Below, in pieces: positions 23,906 through 36,179 of a stretch of 64,000 nucleotides of DNA (the first letter of the stretch is position 1; every line of letters starts with the position of its first letter). Below the pieces are notes generated by a model, which was given only the letters and a program-made list of their open reading frames with translations, had not been told where the DNA came from and made no database searches. Position numbers and translations under genes: made by a program. The stretch is from contig JACATO010002137.1 in the NCBI GenBank assembly GCA_018389105.1, positions 248,001-312,000 of the forward strand. The letters are read 5' to 3'. The stretch is from Nautilus pompilius (lineage: Eukaryota; Mollusca; Cephalopoda; Nautilida; Nautilidae).

Positions 23906-24499
23906 ACAAAACCCACCATTATCGCTTGCGTGGAGTATTTCCTAACTAGCTGTGTAAGATTGTAAATGCTGCATCCCGTAAGTAAAGCTAAACTTCTCAG
24001 AAAAAACAGATTCTAAAGTATTCTCGTGTCTAATGGTGTTTATAATGTGCTTAAAGTCTGAAACCAAAAAAAAAATTGTCTGAGATACTGGCATTATTCT
24101 GACAAGAGCAACGGCATCTAAGACTCGCCCACTTCTTTTAGCGTAAATGCATAGATCTTATTCATTTTTAATACATTCTTTTGTTTCTCAAAAATTCCCC
24201 GTGGGCTGGGCTTGATTTCTTTATTGTCAAGAGTTTGGAGGTGGATGTTGTAACCGCCTTAATCTTAATTGCTTCCCGGTTTTTGTTAATTCTCATTTCT
24301 TCTGAATGTCACATCGTTGGCTGTGTAGGTTTGTGTGTGTGTCTCACTGCTGATGTTGACGTTTCGAGTTTTGATGTTGGTATTGACGAGGAATTTGTGT
24401 TTTAGGGAGGAGGAGTTTCTAATACTCTGAGTGATATGGGGTCAGTTCTATGTTTGTTGCAGTTGGAGAGCATCTGAAATGTCTGTCGTGTTTCGCAGT

Positions 24500-26480
24500 C
24501 AAGATCTGAAGCAACTAACGTGTTTGTATGTGTGCTTTCAAATGTTTCTTTTATCAACGTGTGCATACGCCATCATCTGTTTATTAAAATGTTTATAACC
24601 ACAAATTTAACAAATAATAAAAAAACATTTAGAAACAAAACAATTTTCATCGGTTAACATACAAATTACTGTTTGTTTTCTCTTTCCTTTGGGAGCATGC
24701 AAGTTCAATTTCTGATGTCTGGCCCGTGTGTTGCTAACGCAAGTCTCTAAAAGATAAAAAAAAGCTGAAATGATAAGAAAAGAAAGCCAAACTCTAAATG
24801 TACAAGAGATTACACTGAGAAATATTTCATGCCCTAGATGAAAAATTGTCTTCAATAACTAAAATTAAAAAAAAACAAACAAAGGACTTTATATGATGTT
24901 TACATCACAAATCTAAAAAATAGCAAATATCATGTATAAATGGTCTTTGCTGTTTCTCTATGTCCATCATTAAGAAATAAGGGTAGGAAATGTTAGTCCA
25001 AAGGTGAATATCATACATTCTTTTGAGGGTGTGCTTGGCTATGTTGAAAGACAAACACATCTTTGCAAAATGCACAAAAATATCAAGTTTAAAGCTGACA
25101 GACCAAAGATAATAAAAATTAATTGGAATGGCCAATGAATTTGTTTCTCATGAAAGATATCCTAGATGCAAGAATATTCTAGGTACCTTTTGCACATTAG
25201 CATGACTTGCTTTTGTACAAGAACTAGAAAATATTTATGTGCGTGTGTGCATTCAACAAAATCTATTCAAGGCAGTATTAAGCCGCATCGCACAATTTTG
25301 ATTGTTTAGGACTTGAGCTACTTTTGCTATATTCATGCTGACTGGCTAGACTGGAAAATAGTACTAAGCCAGCACATGTGGACGCACTTAGATTCATATG
25401 TTGAATTCAAATCACTGGATAATATCTCAGCTGATTGTGCAGAGAGATTAAAATTGGCATGTTATTCCACTTAATGTATTTGGCCACTGCCTTAACATTG
25501 GAGACTGGGTAACAGTTATAATCATTGAATGATGGGGTTTGCCCAGGCAAGATAATAGAACTAGATCTGGAATGGGCAGAGCCATCTGTTGGTATTTTGC
25601 AATGATGTGGAGAAAAATAAATGCATAAAATCAAGAATACCAGACATAGTATGGCGAAAGAATGAAAACTATTTCTGGCACTTGTCAGAAAACTTTGGAA
25701 TCCCAGATTTCATACTAATGAGTAAATTAGTGCATATGTAATTGAATTATATCTTAAGATAATGAAGATGAGTGTCTCTGTCTCTTCTTTCCTACATCTT
25801 AGTAACAAACACCTCTAGTATTTACAGATGTGTTAAGATAAGGAAACAAACAAAAAGGAAAATATAAACAAAGTATTTATTTACAAAGTTAAAAAGGATT
25901 CAGAAGTGGCAATGGATTTGACAGTTCCATGACACCTAGCTACTTCTGAGTAGATGTCAGCTTCATTAGTAGAAGAAATGAAGAAAACAATTTTCCTAAT
26001 ACATTCCATATGTATTTGTTGCAAAGAGGAAACTCAAGGGATTTTGTAAAGTTGATCTTCAAACCAGATAATCACAAATGTCCCATCATGATGAAAAACA
26101 TCAAGATCATTGCATTTGTTACTGTGATAATCATAATCATCAGCCATAACAAACTACATATTTTTAATGTTTTTTTCTTAATTTACCTGCTAATGGTCTG
26201 CATTCTTTTGAAAAATAAAAATCAACCTGCAACCTGCTGGTTTACACAAATAACAATTTTAAAAATTTAAACAGATAACCAATTTAAAAAAAAAAAGGCT
26301 TTTATTAACTTAATAATTTCTAATCATAAGTACCAACAAGAGTTATAGCTTCAGTCCACCGTAAACACATTCTGAGACTTTCAGGGGAATCTACACAGCT
26401 TTATCTACTAATACAAAGATCCCCGGGGCTAGTTGTTATGGCACCGATGATTCCTAGGCTATAATCGACGGCACTGTAGG
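24500..26480. other. intergenic AT-rich sequence, no feature seen
   Basis: AT-rich with A runs; open frames are short and lack codon character. No gene, RNA or clear repeat recognised. Confidence 0.4.
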
Positions 26481-26482
26481 TT

Positions 26483-27120
26483 TTGAGATCAAAATATAGG
26501 ATGCTGACCATAGATGAAGCTAAGTATTTAAGAACTACTGGTGCTTTAACGACCAGCTGCTCTCCCCTACTACAACGTGCTCTGTGTAGGCATTTGTATA
26601 GGAATTTCAGGATTTCTCACTCCCAGTGGCTCATTGATTCGGGTGCAATGAAATCGTGTTGCCACTACATTGATGTTCCTGTAATGTTGTTGTATCTTGT
26701 AGGAAATTTTGTTGTAACCACGTGGTCTTCAGCCATTTTTTTTTTTTTTTTGAAACCTTCTCCCGCAGTTGTCCCCCCTTACGTTTCTAACGCGCTGGCA
26801 GTCTTTGCCCCTGGGGGTGCCATAGACCTCGGCACCGTATCTTAGTCCTCGTAGTCTACCTTCCCCCGTCATTCCGTACGACTATAGATTTTACTGCCGC
26901 TGTAACCTCGACAGCAATTTTCGCCGATACGATAAAACTTGCTGTCCAAGAGTTACTTCCCTTAGAACATTTCTAGCGTTGTCTCCCCTTCCCGCCATCA
27001 TTTCAGCCGTGAAGTACTGTTGATGAGGCTGAGAAAGTGAAAGTAATACAGATGCAAAACCTGAATCTCCTGCTGCGGTGTCGGGCTCTGAAGTCAAGTG
27101 ATAACGAAAATAATAATCTT
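26483..27120. other. intergenic, GC-richer patch without recognised gene
   Basis: Composition changes sharply from the AT-rich flank. A 68-codon minus-strand stretch (26891-27097) and a 120-codon plus stretch exist but have no recognisable motifs and no ATG in good context. It could be an old repeat or an untranslated exon. Confidence 0.3.
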
Positions 27121-27612
27121 TACAATCCCCGCGTTTGTTTATATTATTATTATTATTATATTATTATTATTAAGGATCCAATTCGTGATGGAAAGTAGTG
27201 ATAACGCAGGGAGGGGGAGGGTTATATTGGAATTTAATTATAATCTTGGTAAATGGCATAAAACGACAGGAGGATGAAGGGTGCTGCTGTTCCTTTTAGA
27301 ACAGATGATCAGCTCTGAAGTAGGGAGTCGCTTTCAGTCGTCTTGCAGAAAAGTCTGGTGGGGGGGGCTTAGCCGACGGAAGGGCCCCCTGTTTCGGAGG
27401 GCTTCGGCTGAAATCAAGGGAAAGGTAGAAAAGAAAAGTCTGTTTGTACTTAAGGTGGTGGAAAAACGACTGAAATTTCTTTTTTTTTATTTCCCTTTTT
27501 AGAATTATCTACACGATAACCAGGACAGACATCGATCCCTTTTAGATTAGAAAGAATCACTGAAGATATAATGTATTTAGATGCAGAGCTACATAAATGT
27601 ATTCGCATATAT

Positions 27613-27616
27613 TGCG

Positions 27617-27649
<33 letters not shown>

Positions 27650-27672
27650 GTGTGTGTGTGTGGTGTGTGTGT
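27613..27672 (+). repeat. GT dinucleotide microsatellite
   Basis: Nearly pure GT run with short interruptions. Confidence 0.9.
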
Positions 27673-27993
27673 GCATAAACCATTCCTGGCTGTTCATTGT
27701 TCTGTAGCTTGTCGAGAGGGCTAGGGCCAGTTAACCCTAACCCTTAAAAAAAAAAATGTAAGCACTTATTATAGAAAATGTATGACTACGTGCCAGATGT
27801 ATGGATGAATCGCGTCCCATAGGGGTCTTTGTGCTAAAAGTTATTCTCTCACCTCTTAAAATCCCGGAAAGTACTTCTTCCTCTCGGCAGCCATCGAACT
27901 TCTGTGCGCAATAACAACTCTCGAAACAAGAACCGATTTCCTGGCAGAGGATCTGAGAACGGGGTCCCACGAAATTGACTCCATTTACCGAGG

Positions 27994-28296
27994 ACTCTCT
28001 CTCTCTCCTCTCTCCTCCATCTCTCTCTCTCTCTCCATCTCTCTCCATCTCTCTCTCTCTCTTTCCATCTGTCTCTCTCCATCTCCATCTCTATCTCTCT
28101 CTTTCCATCTGTCTCTCTCCATCTCCATCTCTCTCTCTCTCTCTCAGTGTCTCCATCTCTGTCTATTCATCTCTCCATCTCTCTCTCTCTCTCCTCTCTC
28201 TCTCTACCTCTCCATCACTCTCTCTCCATCTCTGTCTATTCATCTCTCCATCTCTCTCTCTCCTCTCTCTCTCTCTCTCCATCTCTCTCTAGTTCT
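27994..28296 (+). repeat. CT-rich satellite array (arm 1 of an inverted pair)
   Basis: CT dinucleotides interspersed with a complex unit (ctcagtgtctccatctctg followed by tctattcatctct). The same complex unit occurs in reverse complement in the array at 30370-31003. Confidence 0.85.
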
Positions 28297-28439
28297 CTGC
28301 CGAGAGATTTTGGCCACTGGAGTGTCTCGGTGTACATAGCAGTGCGCGGCATTAGGAAAGTCTTTTAGTTCTTGAAACCGACCTGCTCAGTCGTCCCGTC
28401 ATTGCTGCAGGTGTGCCCTCTGCACCGGGCGGTTCCAAA

Positions 28440-28810
28440 AGATTTCCCTACCACAATCAGCCAGTGAGGCGAAATGGCGGACCCAGGTAAAACCTGGCAG
28501 AGTTTCGACAACACCTCCCTCCACAGGACATTTCCAGCAACTGCATGCGGGTTTTGTTACATACATATATATATATATGTTTCTTGCTATAAGCTCAGCA
28601 AGAGGAAACCCTCTCGCCATTCTTTTAACTCGCAAAGTCCCCGCGAAGCGTTTCTCTGATTCACTAGGAACCAACCAACCGTGCACCGGTTACCCGGACT
28701 TTCTCCGCAAACAACACACTCGGAGTAAGACGACCGTCACTTCCGGTCACCCGCGGACCCGAGGCCAGCCAGGCAGCCGCCATCGTATTTACGGGAAGAT
28801 GGTCCACCAG
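28440..28810. promoter_or_regulatory. CpG-rich promoter-like island
   Basis: CpG-rich patch with motifs typical of animal CpG-island promoters: CGTCACTTCCGG (28735-28746, adjoining CRE/ETS half-sites), ATGGCGG on the plus strand at 28474-28480 and on the minus strand at 28777-28783, both resembling YY1 sites. No downstream coding exon was recognised on either strand, so a promoter for a non-coding or distant 5' exon is only a possibility. Confidence 0.35.
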
Positions 28811-29007
28811 CCATGTTAATGTTCTTTAGCACGCGCACCGATTCGACTTGCGGGAACCTGTTAATCAATTCTCGGGCTCTGGTTCCTATAAGACGGGTCT
28901 TGTGCTTATATCTTTGAATATAAGATCAAGAAGAGAGATCCATTTCTGACTTGTAGTTGTAGTCCTGACGTCACATTAAATGAAGACATTTTTGGTTAAC
29001 AATTACG

Positions 29008-29008
29008 A

Positions 29009-29068
<60 letters not shown>
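29008..29068 (+). repeat. ATT trinucleotide microsatellite
   Basis: Uninterrupted TTA/ATT run of about 60 bases. Confidence 0.95.
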
Positions 29069-29072
<4 letters not shown>

Positions 29073-29171
29073 ATCATTAATAATGCGAATAGGCTAGAGT
29101 CAGCTGGCGGTGCATAACAATTTGGAGTAACTTAAATTCTGATGAAAAACTAAACTTTTTTTTAAACTAGC

Positions 29172-29213
29172 AATTAACCCTCCCCCTCGCGGCGCACACT
29201 TTGGAAATCACTG
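29172..29213 (-). mobile_element. hAT-type element terminus (fragment)
   Basis: Ends cgcggcgcacactttggaaatcactg; on the minus strand this begins CAGTGATTTCCAAAGTGTG, resembling the CAGTGNTTCCCAAA terminal inverted repeat of non-autonomous hAT elements. The other end was not found. Confidence 0.4.
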
Positions 29214-30369
29214 GTCTACGCATGAGCATTAACCGCAATGGCCATATAGAAAAAAAAACAACAAAAAACATGCTTTATTATTTTATTGCAAAACTGTCTG
29301 AGAAAATATATTCACGTGTGGACGCGCGTGGCAAGTAATAAGGGATAGGTAGGTTAGAGTTAGAGGGCAGGCTGGTTTTTTTCCCATGTGGGGGGGGTGG
29401 TAATACACCGGTTGACCTACAGTTTTCACGGTCAGTATGCAAACCGTAGCTAACGGTAATAACCGCGCCTACATAGGAGTGGGTGAACAAGGGGAATGCA
29501 TTCCAACAAATTGCAGTGGTTTTTCAGTTATTATCAATCGACTACAGGGAGTCACTTCCTGTCAGCCGGCACGCGGGCTGAAGGGGGGGGCAGCAGGGCC
29601 TCTGTAGACACGCGTAATAAATAACACAGCGGATTACGAGATGTCGGGGGGGGGGGTTAACCGGAGAGTCGGACGACGCCCCTCAAAGGCAAAACCGGCA
29701 ACCAATGGAATCCATCCCCAATTCGAGCCGGGAAGGTGGCTCCCATTCGTCTACACGTCCGACAGAAACAAGGAGTTGCGAACCGCAATGAACTGAGCTT
29801 CTGTTCCATTTGTAAAGACCCGGGTTTGAGACGCATTTATTTGACGAGTCTAAAAAGTTGTCGAAAATTCTAGTTTAAAGGGACGCCCCCCCCACAAAAT
29901 TCCAGACGTACTTACCTAAAAAAACAAATTAAAACACTTTCACTTTTCACGACAGAGCCTGTCGCGAGGGTAATATGCGTAAAAAAATACAATTTTAAAA
30001 AGCGTACAGTCCCGGAAAATCGTATCTAATTGCCTCGAAGGTTGTCCGAGTCCCCGAATGTTGCCGTTAGAACTGTGAAACATTTGGAAATGCGAGTAAA
30101 TAGAAATCGGCATTCGTTCACCAACGATCCAGTTTTGCTGCCGGAGAATCAGAGAGACCCCAAATGTGTCGTTTTCTTCTGCGTAAAAGACGGCTGAGGC
30201 AGAGAACATGCTCCCCCGTTTTCGCTTGGTGGATGTCACTGTCGCCTTTTCCGTTGTTGAAACAATTATTACGGTTCACTTCTAAAATAAATCGAGATCT
30301 TTGTCGGAGTAAAACTACGACCATTTAGATCGTTTCCCAGTATTTCCGGTTCGACAGCGCGCGCGCGTG

Positions 30370-30474
30370 TGAGAGAGAGAGAGAGGAGAGAGAGAGAGAT
30401 GAATAGACAGAGATGGAGACACTGAGAGAGAGAGAGATGGAGAGAGAGAGAGATGAATAGACAGAGATGGAGAC

Positions 30475-30514
<40 letters not shown>

Positions 30515-30532
30515 TCAGTACAGAGAGAGATG

Positions 30533-30575
<43 letters not shown>

Positions 30576-30589
30576 GAGATGGAGACACT

Positions 30590-30621
<32 letters not shown>

Positions 30622-30645
30622 GAGACGTCAGTACAGAGAGAGATG

Positions 30646-30700
<55 letters not shown>

Positions 30701-30865
30701 ACGTCAGTACAGAGAGAGATGGATGGAGAGAGAGAGAGAACGTCAGTACAGAGAGAGATGGATGGAGAGAGAGGAGAGAGATGAATAGACAGAGATGGAG
30801 ACACTGAGAGAGAGAGAGAGAGAGATCAATAGACAGAGATGGAGACACTGAGAGAGAGAGAGATG

Positions 30866-30918
<53 letters not shown>

Positions 30919-31003
30919 TAGACAGAGATGGAGACACTGAGAGAGAGAGAGAGATGAATAGACAGAGATGGAGACACTGAGAGAGAGAGAGAGAGAGAGA
31001 GAT
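30370..31003 (+). repeat. GA-rich satellite array (arm 2 of an inverted pair)
   Basis: GA dinucleotides with the recurring complex unit gatgaatagacagagatgg followed by agacactgagag, the reverse complement of the unit in the 27994-28296 array; a second unit (aacgtcagtacagagagaga) occurs several times. Long open frames here (up to 245 codons of Ser/Leu or Arg/Glu) are repeat artefacts. Confidence 0.9.
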
Positions 31004-31009
31004 ACTGAC

Positions 31010-32100
31010 TGAAGTTTGCCGTGGAACGTATCGCTGATGGGGCGGCCGGCAAACGATCGTGGACGTGTGGTAATATACCATGTTAATCGGTAAAATAATA
31101 ATAATGATAAATAAATAAACGAGGAGACGAGAACGAGTCGTTCGTCATCCTTGGCTATTTCAAGAAACTCAAAAGAGATTAAAGAAGTGTAATTACAGAA
31201 TCTTGTCGAGGTATCGACTTTTTATCTTCACTTTTATAGACAGAAAAACAAGACCATCACCATCATTTGTTGCTGTATCAATAATTAACCCGGTTACGAG
31301 GGTAGCGTATTATCAATCTACACCAATTTCGTAATGAAGATGGACCTTCCTTCCACCCGGTCAGTAATTCTCACATTTATAACAATGATATACTTTAATG
31401 AACGCCGCCAACAGTTTGACCTGGTCTTAATTAAACGAGGTTTTACATCCGTAACACATAAGGGTTCTTCTAACCAGCTTTCGTCTTACTCTTGAGTTCT
31501 TGTATTTGGAGAGATTCTTCCGGAGACAGATGAACAGGACTACGCGCTGAGTTCTATGCCGTTGCAAGTGGCTCCATGCTCATAGGGCGTGGGCGTGTTC
31601 GCTCGAGAGACTTGGCCCGGGTGCGACACAGGTTGGTCGCCATTTCGGAGAAGGGTCAACATACACCTGGGACAAACAAAAGCTTCGAAGGTTAAAATCA
31701 CCGCCTCTCAGGAGGACCGTGGGAGCAAGACGACCACTGAACTAGCGAGCACAGTTAACGTTTTTCTAACTGGCGACGTAAAGCCACCGTAACTGATCTG
31801 CTTAGTCCTTTCTCGAACTATTGCGCGGTTTGCGGAAAACATCTCGATCAAACAGCTGTCGACAACGCGATCATCCACTTTAATCATCATCCGACAGATT
31901 TAAGCAGAAATGGTTCTACGTAGTTTTAATAATTTCCATTTAATCAAATATTAGGGCCCTTATCCATACTACAAAGATGAAGCCGCTTTGTTTCGGTTAC
32001 CTTCAGTTTATTTTACCAGAAATTATTCTAATTTTAACAAATTATGTTAATTTACTTGCTTTAAATAGTATTCCATCCATTTATATCACCCTAGATTATT
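31010..32100. other. intergenic, no feature seen
   Basis: Mixed composition between the GA array and the mariner relic. No coding exon, RNA or repeat family was recognised. Confidence 0.4.
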
Positions 32101-32103
32101 ATA

Positions 32104-33005
32104 TTAGGTTATTACAAAAGGTTTGATGGTTTTTTACTGCAATAATGGGACTTCATATCATTGCTGAACGTGAAGTTTATTAATCAAAGTTCCATTACAA
32201 TCCACACACTTTTGCCAACGAGTTACAAGTGCATTTATACCATTTTGAAAAAAAAAATCTGGATTTCTAGAGTTGATAATCTGTTGGAAGGCAGTTTCAT
32301 TTGCTGCTTGGAGAAGGATTTCATATGGACGAAGCTGTCGAGGTGTTTGAAAAAGTGGTAGTCTGTGGGAGAAAGGTTTGGTGAATAGGTTGGGTGATGG
32401 AGAACTTTGTACCTCAACGTGTTCAGTTTCTGAAGAGTTACTTTTGCAATATGAAGATGAGCATTGCCGTGGAGCAGGATTGGGTGTCTTCGATTCACCA
32501 ATGCTGGTTGTCGTTGGGAGAGTTTCTGATGAACAACGTTTAATTCATGACAGTACCTTTCAGCTGTGATGGTTTTTGTTTCTTATGACAAGCGAAGAGC
32601 AGATCTCCAGTCGACAATTTTGTTGTTGTTTCAACTCGTGAGGCACCCACTTGTCAAGCCTTTTCACCTGGCCGATTGCATCACGATGCTGGGAAACACA
32701 GTTGCAGTGCTTATGTCGAGCTCTCCAGCAATTTGTTGCACTGTTTTTCTTGGATTGACTTCAAATGAGGCTTTCAGACGGTCGTCATCACAGCTGGAAG
32801 GACATCTGCTACCTTCCTTATCTTCGAGGCTCATGTCTCCTGATCGAAACTTTGCAAACCATCGTTGTACTGCATGCTCATTTACTGTTTCCTCATCCCA
32901 TGCCTGCCTAATGTTATGAGTTGTCTCGCTCGCTTTGTGGTCTGGTTTGAACTCGTGAAGTAAAATGGCACCAAAAACTTTTGTTCATGCTTCACTTAGA
33001 ACACT
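32104..33005 (-). pseudogene. internally deleted mariner transposase (Hsmar1/SETMAR-like group)
   Basis: The minus strand carries the N-terminal helix-turn-helix region (EFKPDHKASETTHNI, VQRWFAKFRSGDMSLED), then after a frameshift KWVPHELKQQQN-like sequence in broken form, and the C-terminal half (LVNRRHPILLHGN, LPHPPYSPDL-type segment, LSPTDYHFFKHLDSF). This is clearly the Hsmar1-type mariner family. About 75 codons in the middle, including the first catalytic Asp, are missing, and the second catalytic Asp in the HDN motif is Gly (HGN). TTAGGTTATTACAAAAGG at 32104 resembles a mariner terminal repeat; the opposite terminus was not identified. Confidence 0.85.
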
Positions 33006-33009
33006 GAAA

Positions 33010-33980
33010 CAAATATCCATTTCATGATTTTTAAAAAGGTAGTTTTTCTTTGAATAAAATTTGATTAGTTTCTATTAAGTTACATTATACATTTTAAATA
33101 AAGTTTCACCATTTTATTATATTACACTATTCACTATTATATTTATTTTAGATAATGATATTTTTACAGAATTTTCTTAATTAGCACCACATTATTCACC
33201 ATTTATTTTCAGATAATGATACATTCAACAATGTCTGCGTCATTATTAATGTATTATTAATTTATATGATTTACGATAAGTATACCGTCAACAGATTTTC
33301 CTTTTATTTTGCTTTAGATAATCGCAATTTTAACTAAATTCAATATCTTTATATCCCATTATTAATTTATTTGTATTATTTTTGACAATGACAATTTTAA
33401 CAGCATTTCAACAGCAAACCTCGCCTTAAGTTACAATGTATCTGACATCCTGACTCTCGGGACTTCAATAAGACAACCAGGAGTTAATTACAAACCGATC
33501 TTTCATTTAAAACAGTTTTAATTAACGCGGACGTGACATGTGCACGAGGCATCCGTTACCTGTTACAGGCTTTCGGGCGCCATCTGGTGGTGGTGGTTAA
33601 CTGCAGTCGCTTGTGGTACATAATACATCTGAATAGAAAACTCTGAAACGTGAGCTAATTAACTGGACAGGCGATTAAATCGGACACTGCTAACTCTTTC
33701 CTTGCCAAAGTCGGAGACCACCGACCTAACGTAGTTCATGCGACGCTCGATAGACGGCTGGTCAGTAGCACCGGATATCGTTAGTTTAAGCATCGGCGAG
33801 ATGACGTCAAAAAAAGAAGAAGAAGAAGAAAAACTCGGCAGGGGAGGGGTTAAGGGGGAGTCGGTCACTTAGTGGTATTTAAACATTCTTACACTGCCCC
33901 TCGACAGTTCAGAGTTTTCAGATGGAACTTTTCGGGCATGTTTCGTAAATATTTGATGCATATTATTAACTTATTTTATA
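33010..33980. other. intergenic AT-rich then mixed sequence
   Basis: 33010-33420 is very AT-rich with repeated attat motifs. 33640-33880 is less AT-rich with a 69-codon minus-strand open frame of no recognised family. Nothing further is supported. Confidence 0.4.
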
Positions 33981-33988
33981 ATTAAAGG

Positions 33989-33989
33989 C

Positions 33990-34051
<62 letters not shown>
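33989..34051 (+). repeat. ATA trinucleotide microsatellite
   Basis: Uninterrupted AAT/ATA run of about 60 bases. Confidence 0.95.
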
Positions 34052-34054
<3 letters not shown>

Positions 34055-34149
34055 CCACGGGATCCTGCAAAGCAAAGACCGAAAATTATTACTACATGGA
34101 TAAACCATCAAGCATTAACATGGCACCACCCTTCAGATCTGTATGATTC

Positions 34150-34375
34150 AGCGCGGGTTGGGCAATAGGAGCTGTAAGGCGCAGTACCTTCAGGACTAAT
34201 ATAACAACCCTTTGTGATGATGACAAATTCGCATCACTCCGAGTCCACGTGTTTCGCGTTACCACTGGTGACTAAATACGTGGCAAGTTCAACACAATAC
34301 TAAATTACTGTGCTTCTGGGCTGCCCCTCACTCGGTGGGCTGATTTAGGTAAAGACTGACGGGGGAATAAAGACG
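34150..34375 (+). mobile_element. piggyBac-type MITE, truncated copy
   Basis: Matches the 60797-61069 copy through gcgggttgggcaatagg, gcgcagtacctt, ccctttgtgatga, cacgtgtttcgcgtta, gactaaatacgtgg and ggtaaagactgac. The left terminus is missing. Confidence 0.5.
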
Positions 34376-34899
34376 ATTAACCAGTAACAAGTCTAGAATT
34401 AGTAGCAGACGCGATCGGGGTATTTTTATTTCTCTCTCCTCCCCCCCCACCAGAAATTATAAAACATTTTAATTATATTAGAATAACAGCAAAGCAAACA
34501 AAGATGTGAAATTCTATCTGTATGCGGCCCTTAAAACTCTCCCCTTTCGCTAAAACCACGTACTCTTTCCCGTTCAAGAGCATCTAAAAATACAGTTCAC
34601 GGAATGGTCAGCTCGCACCGGGGCTCACAGGGAGAGGAACCGTCTTCAGGGATGGTTTGTTTTTGTTTTTCTCTCCCCCCCCCCCCGGGGGCCCGCCAGA
34701 GAGGGAAGTCCGTCGATGGGAGCGGACTGCTGCGAATGCCGCCAGCTCTCCTTTATCATAGCATCGCTCTCATTTCTCTAAAACTCTCGTCTTTAAAACC
34801 CCGTAACGGGAATGGTGATCTATCGCATCTCGCTGGTAGATAATAATAATAATAATAATGATGATGATGATGAAGTTTGGGTTAAAGGAGAACCGGGTC

Positions 34900-35378
<479 letters not shown>

Positions 35379-36179
35379 TAGGTGGGTGGGGGGGCGAAAC
35401 TCCCGCCCGGGGCCGGGGCTATGTTTTCCTCTTCTTTACGGCAAACATGGCCGCCTTTGGCTGTTCCGCTACAAAGATGCTGTTTCGGCGAGAGGAGGGA
35501 GAGGAGGAGGAGGGGGGGGATCCGCGCTCGGTGAATCACGGGTTTCGTGGATGGGTCGTCTGTCTGTCTGTCTGTCTTCGGGAAAACGCTGGGCGGGAAG
35601 GGACCGACCGGGCAGACGGCTACTTCGTAAAACAAACAACAACAACAACAACAACCACCACCACCACCACCAGCTGCAGAGATGATGGCCCATTATTACC
35701 CCCCCCCACCGGTGGCAGTAGTACCAGCTAACTAACCAACCAACCAACCCGTCGCCAGGTGGTAGTGTCGGACCGGACGCGTTCTCGTCCCTCGTTCGAC
35801 TAGATTCGCGCAGACCTCGCCAGACCGAATCCTGTCTGACTTACACGAGATACCTGTCGAGCTGATTAATATTCTCGGAAATAAAAGCATTTTAAAGTAG
35901 GCCCCCCCCTCCCCTTCCTCCTCCCCTCCCCGAGTCACTGGGACTTCCGCGTTGCAACCACCCTGTTGTGTGAGGAACGGTCCCGACCGCCGGACCAGTG
36001 ATGGAGATCTGAGCCTGGACCACCGACACCACACGATAACCGGGTAGAGCCGGGGAGGGGTGAATATCTGTTCAAAGTCGACCTCTTCAGCTACATCCTA
36101 AGCTGCTTTAAAGACGAGGAATGGCGCGGTACAGGTGTCGCTTGTTAGAGCTCTCCATCATCTCTCTCTCTCATTAACA

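Noticed and set aside
27727-27752. TTAACCCTAACCC motif resembling telomere or a piggyBac end
   Set aside because: Only two repeat units and no matching body or opposite terminus; too short to call.
30315-31081. Long Ser/Leu-rich open frames of up to 245 codons on the minus strand, and Arg/Glu-rich ones on the plus strand
   Set aside because: They are direct translations of a GA/CT dinucleotide array; no start context, no non-repeat sequence and open in several frames.
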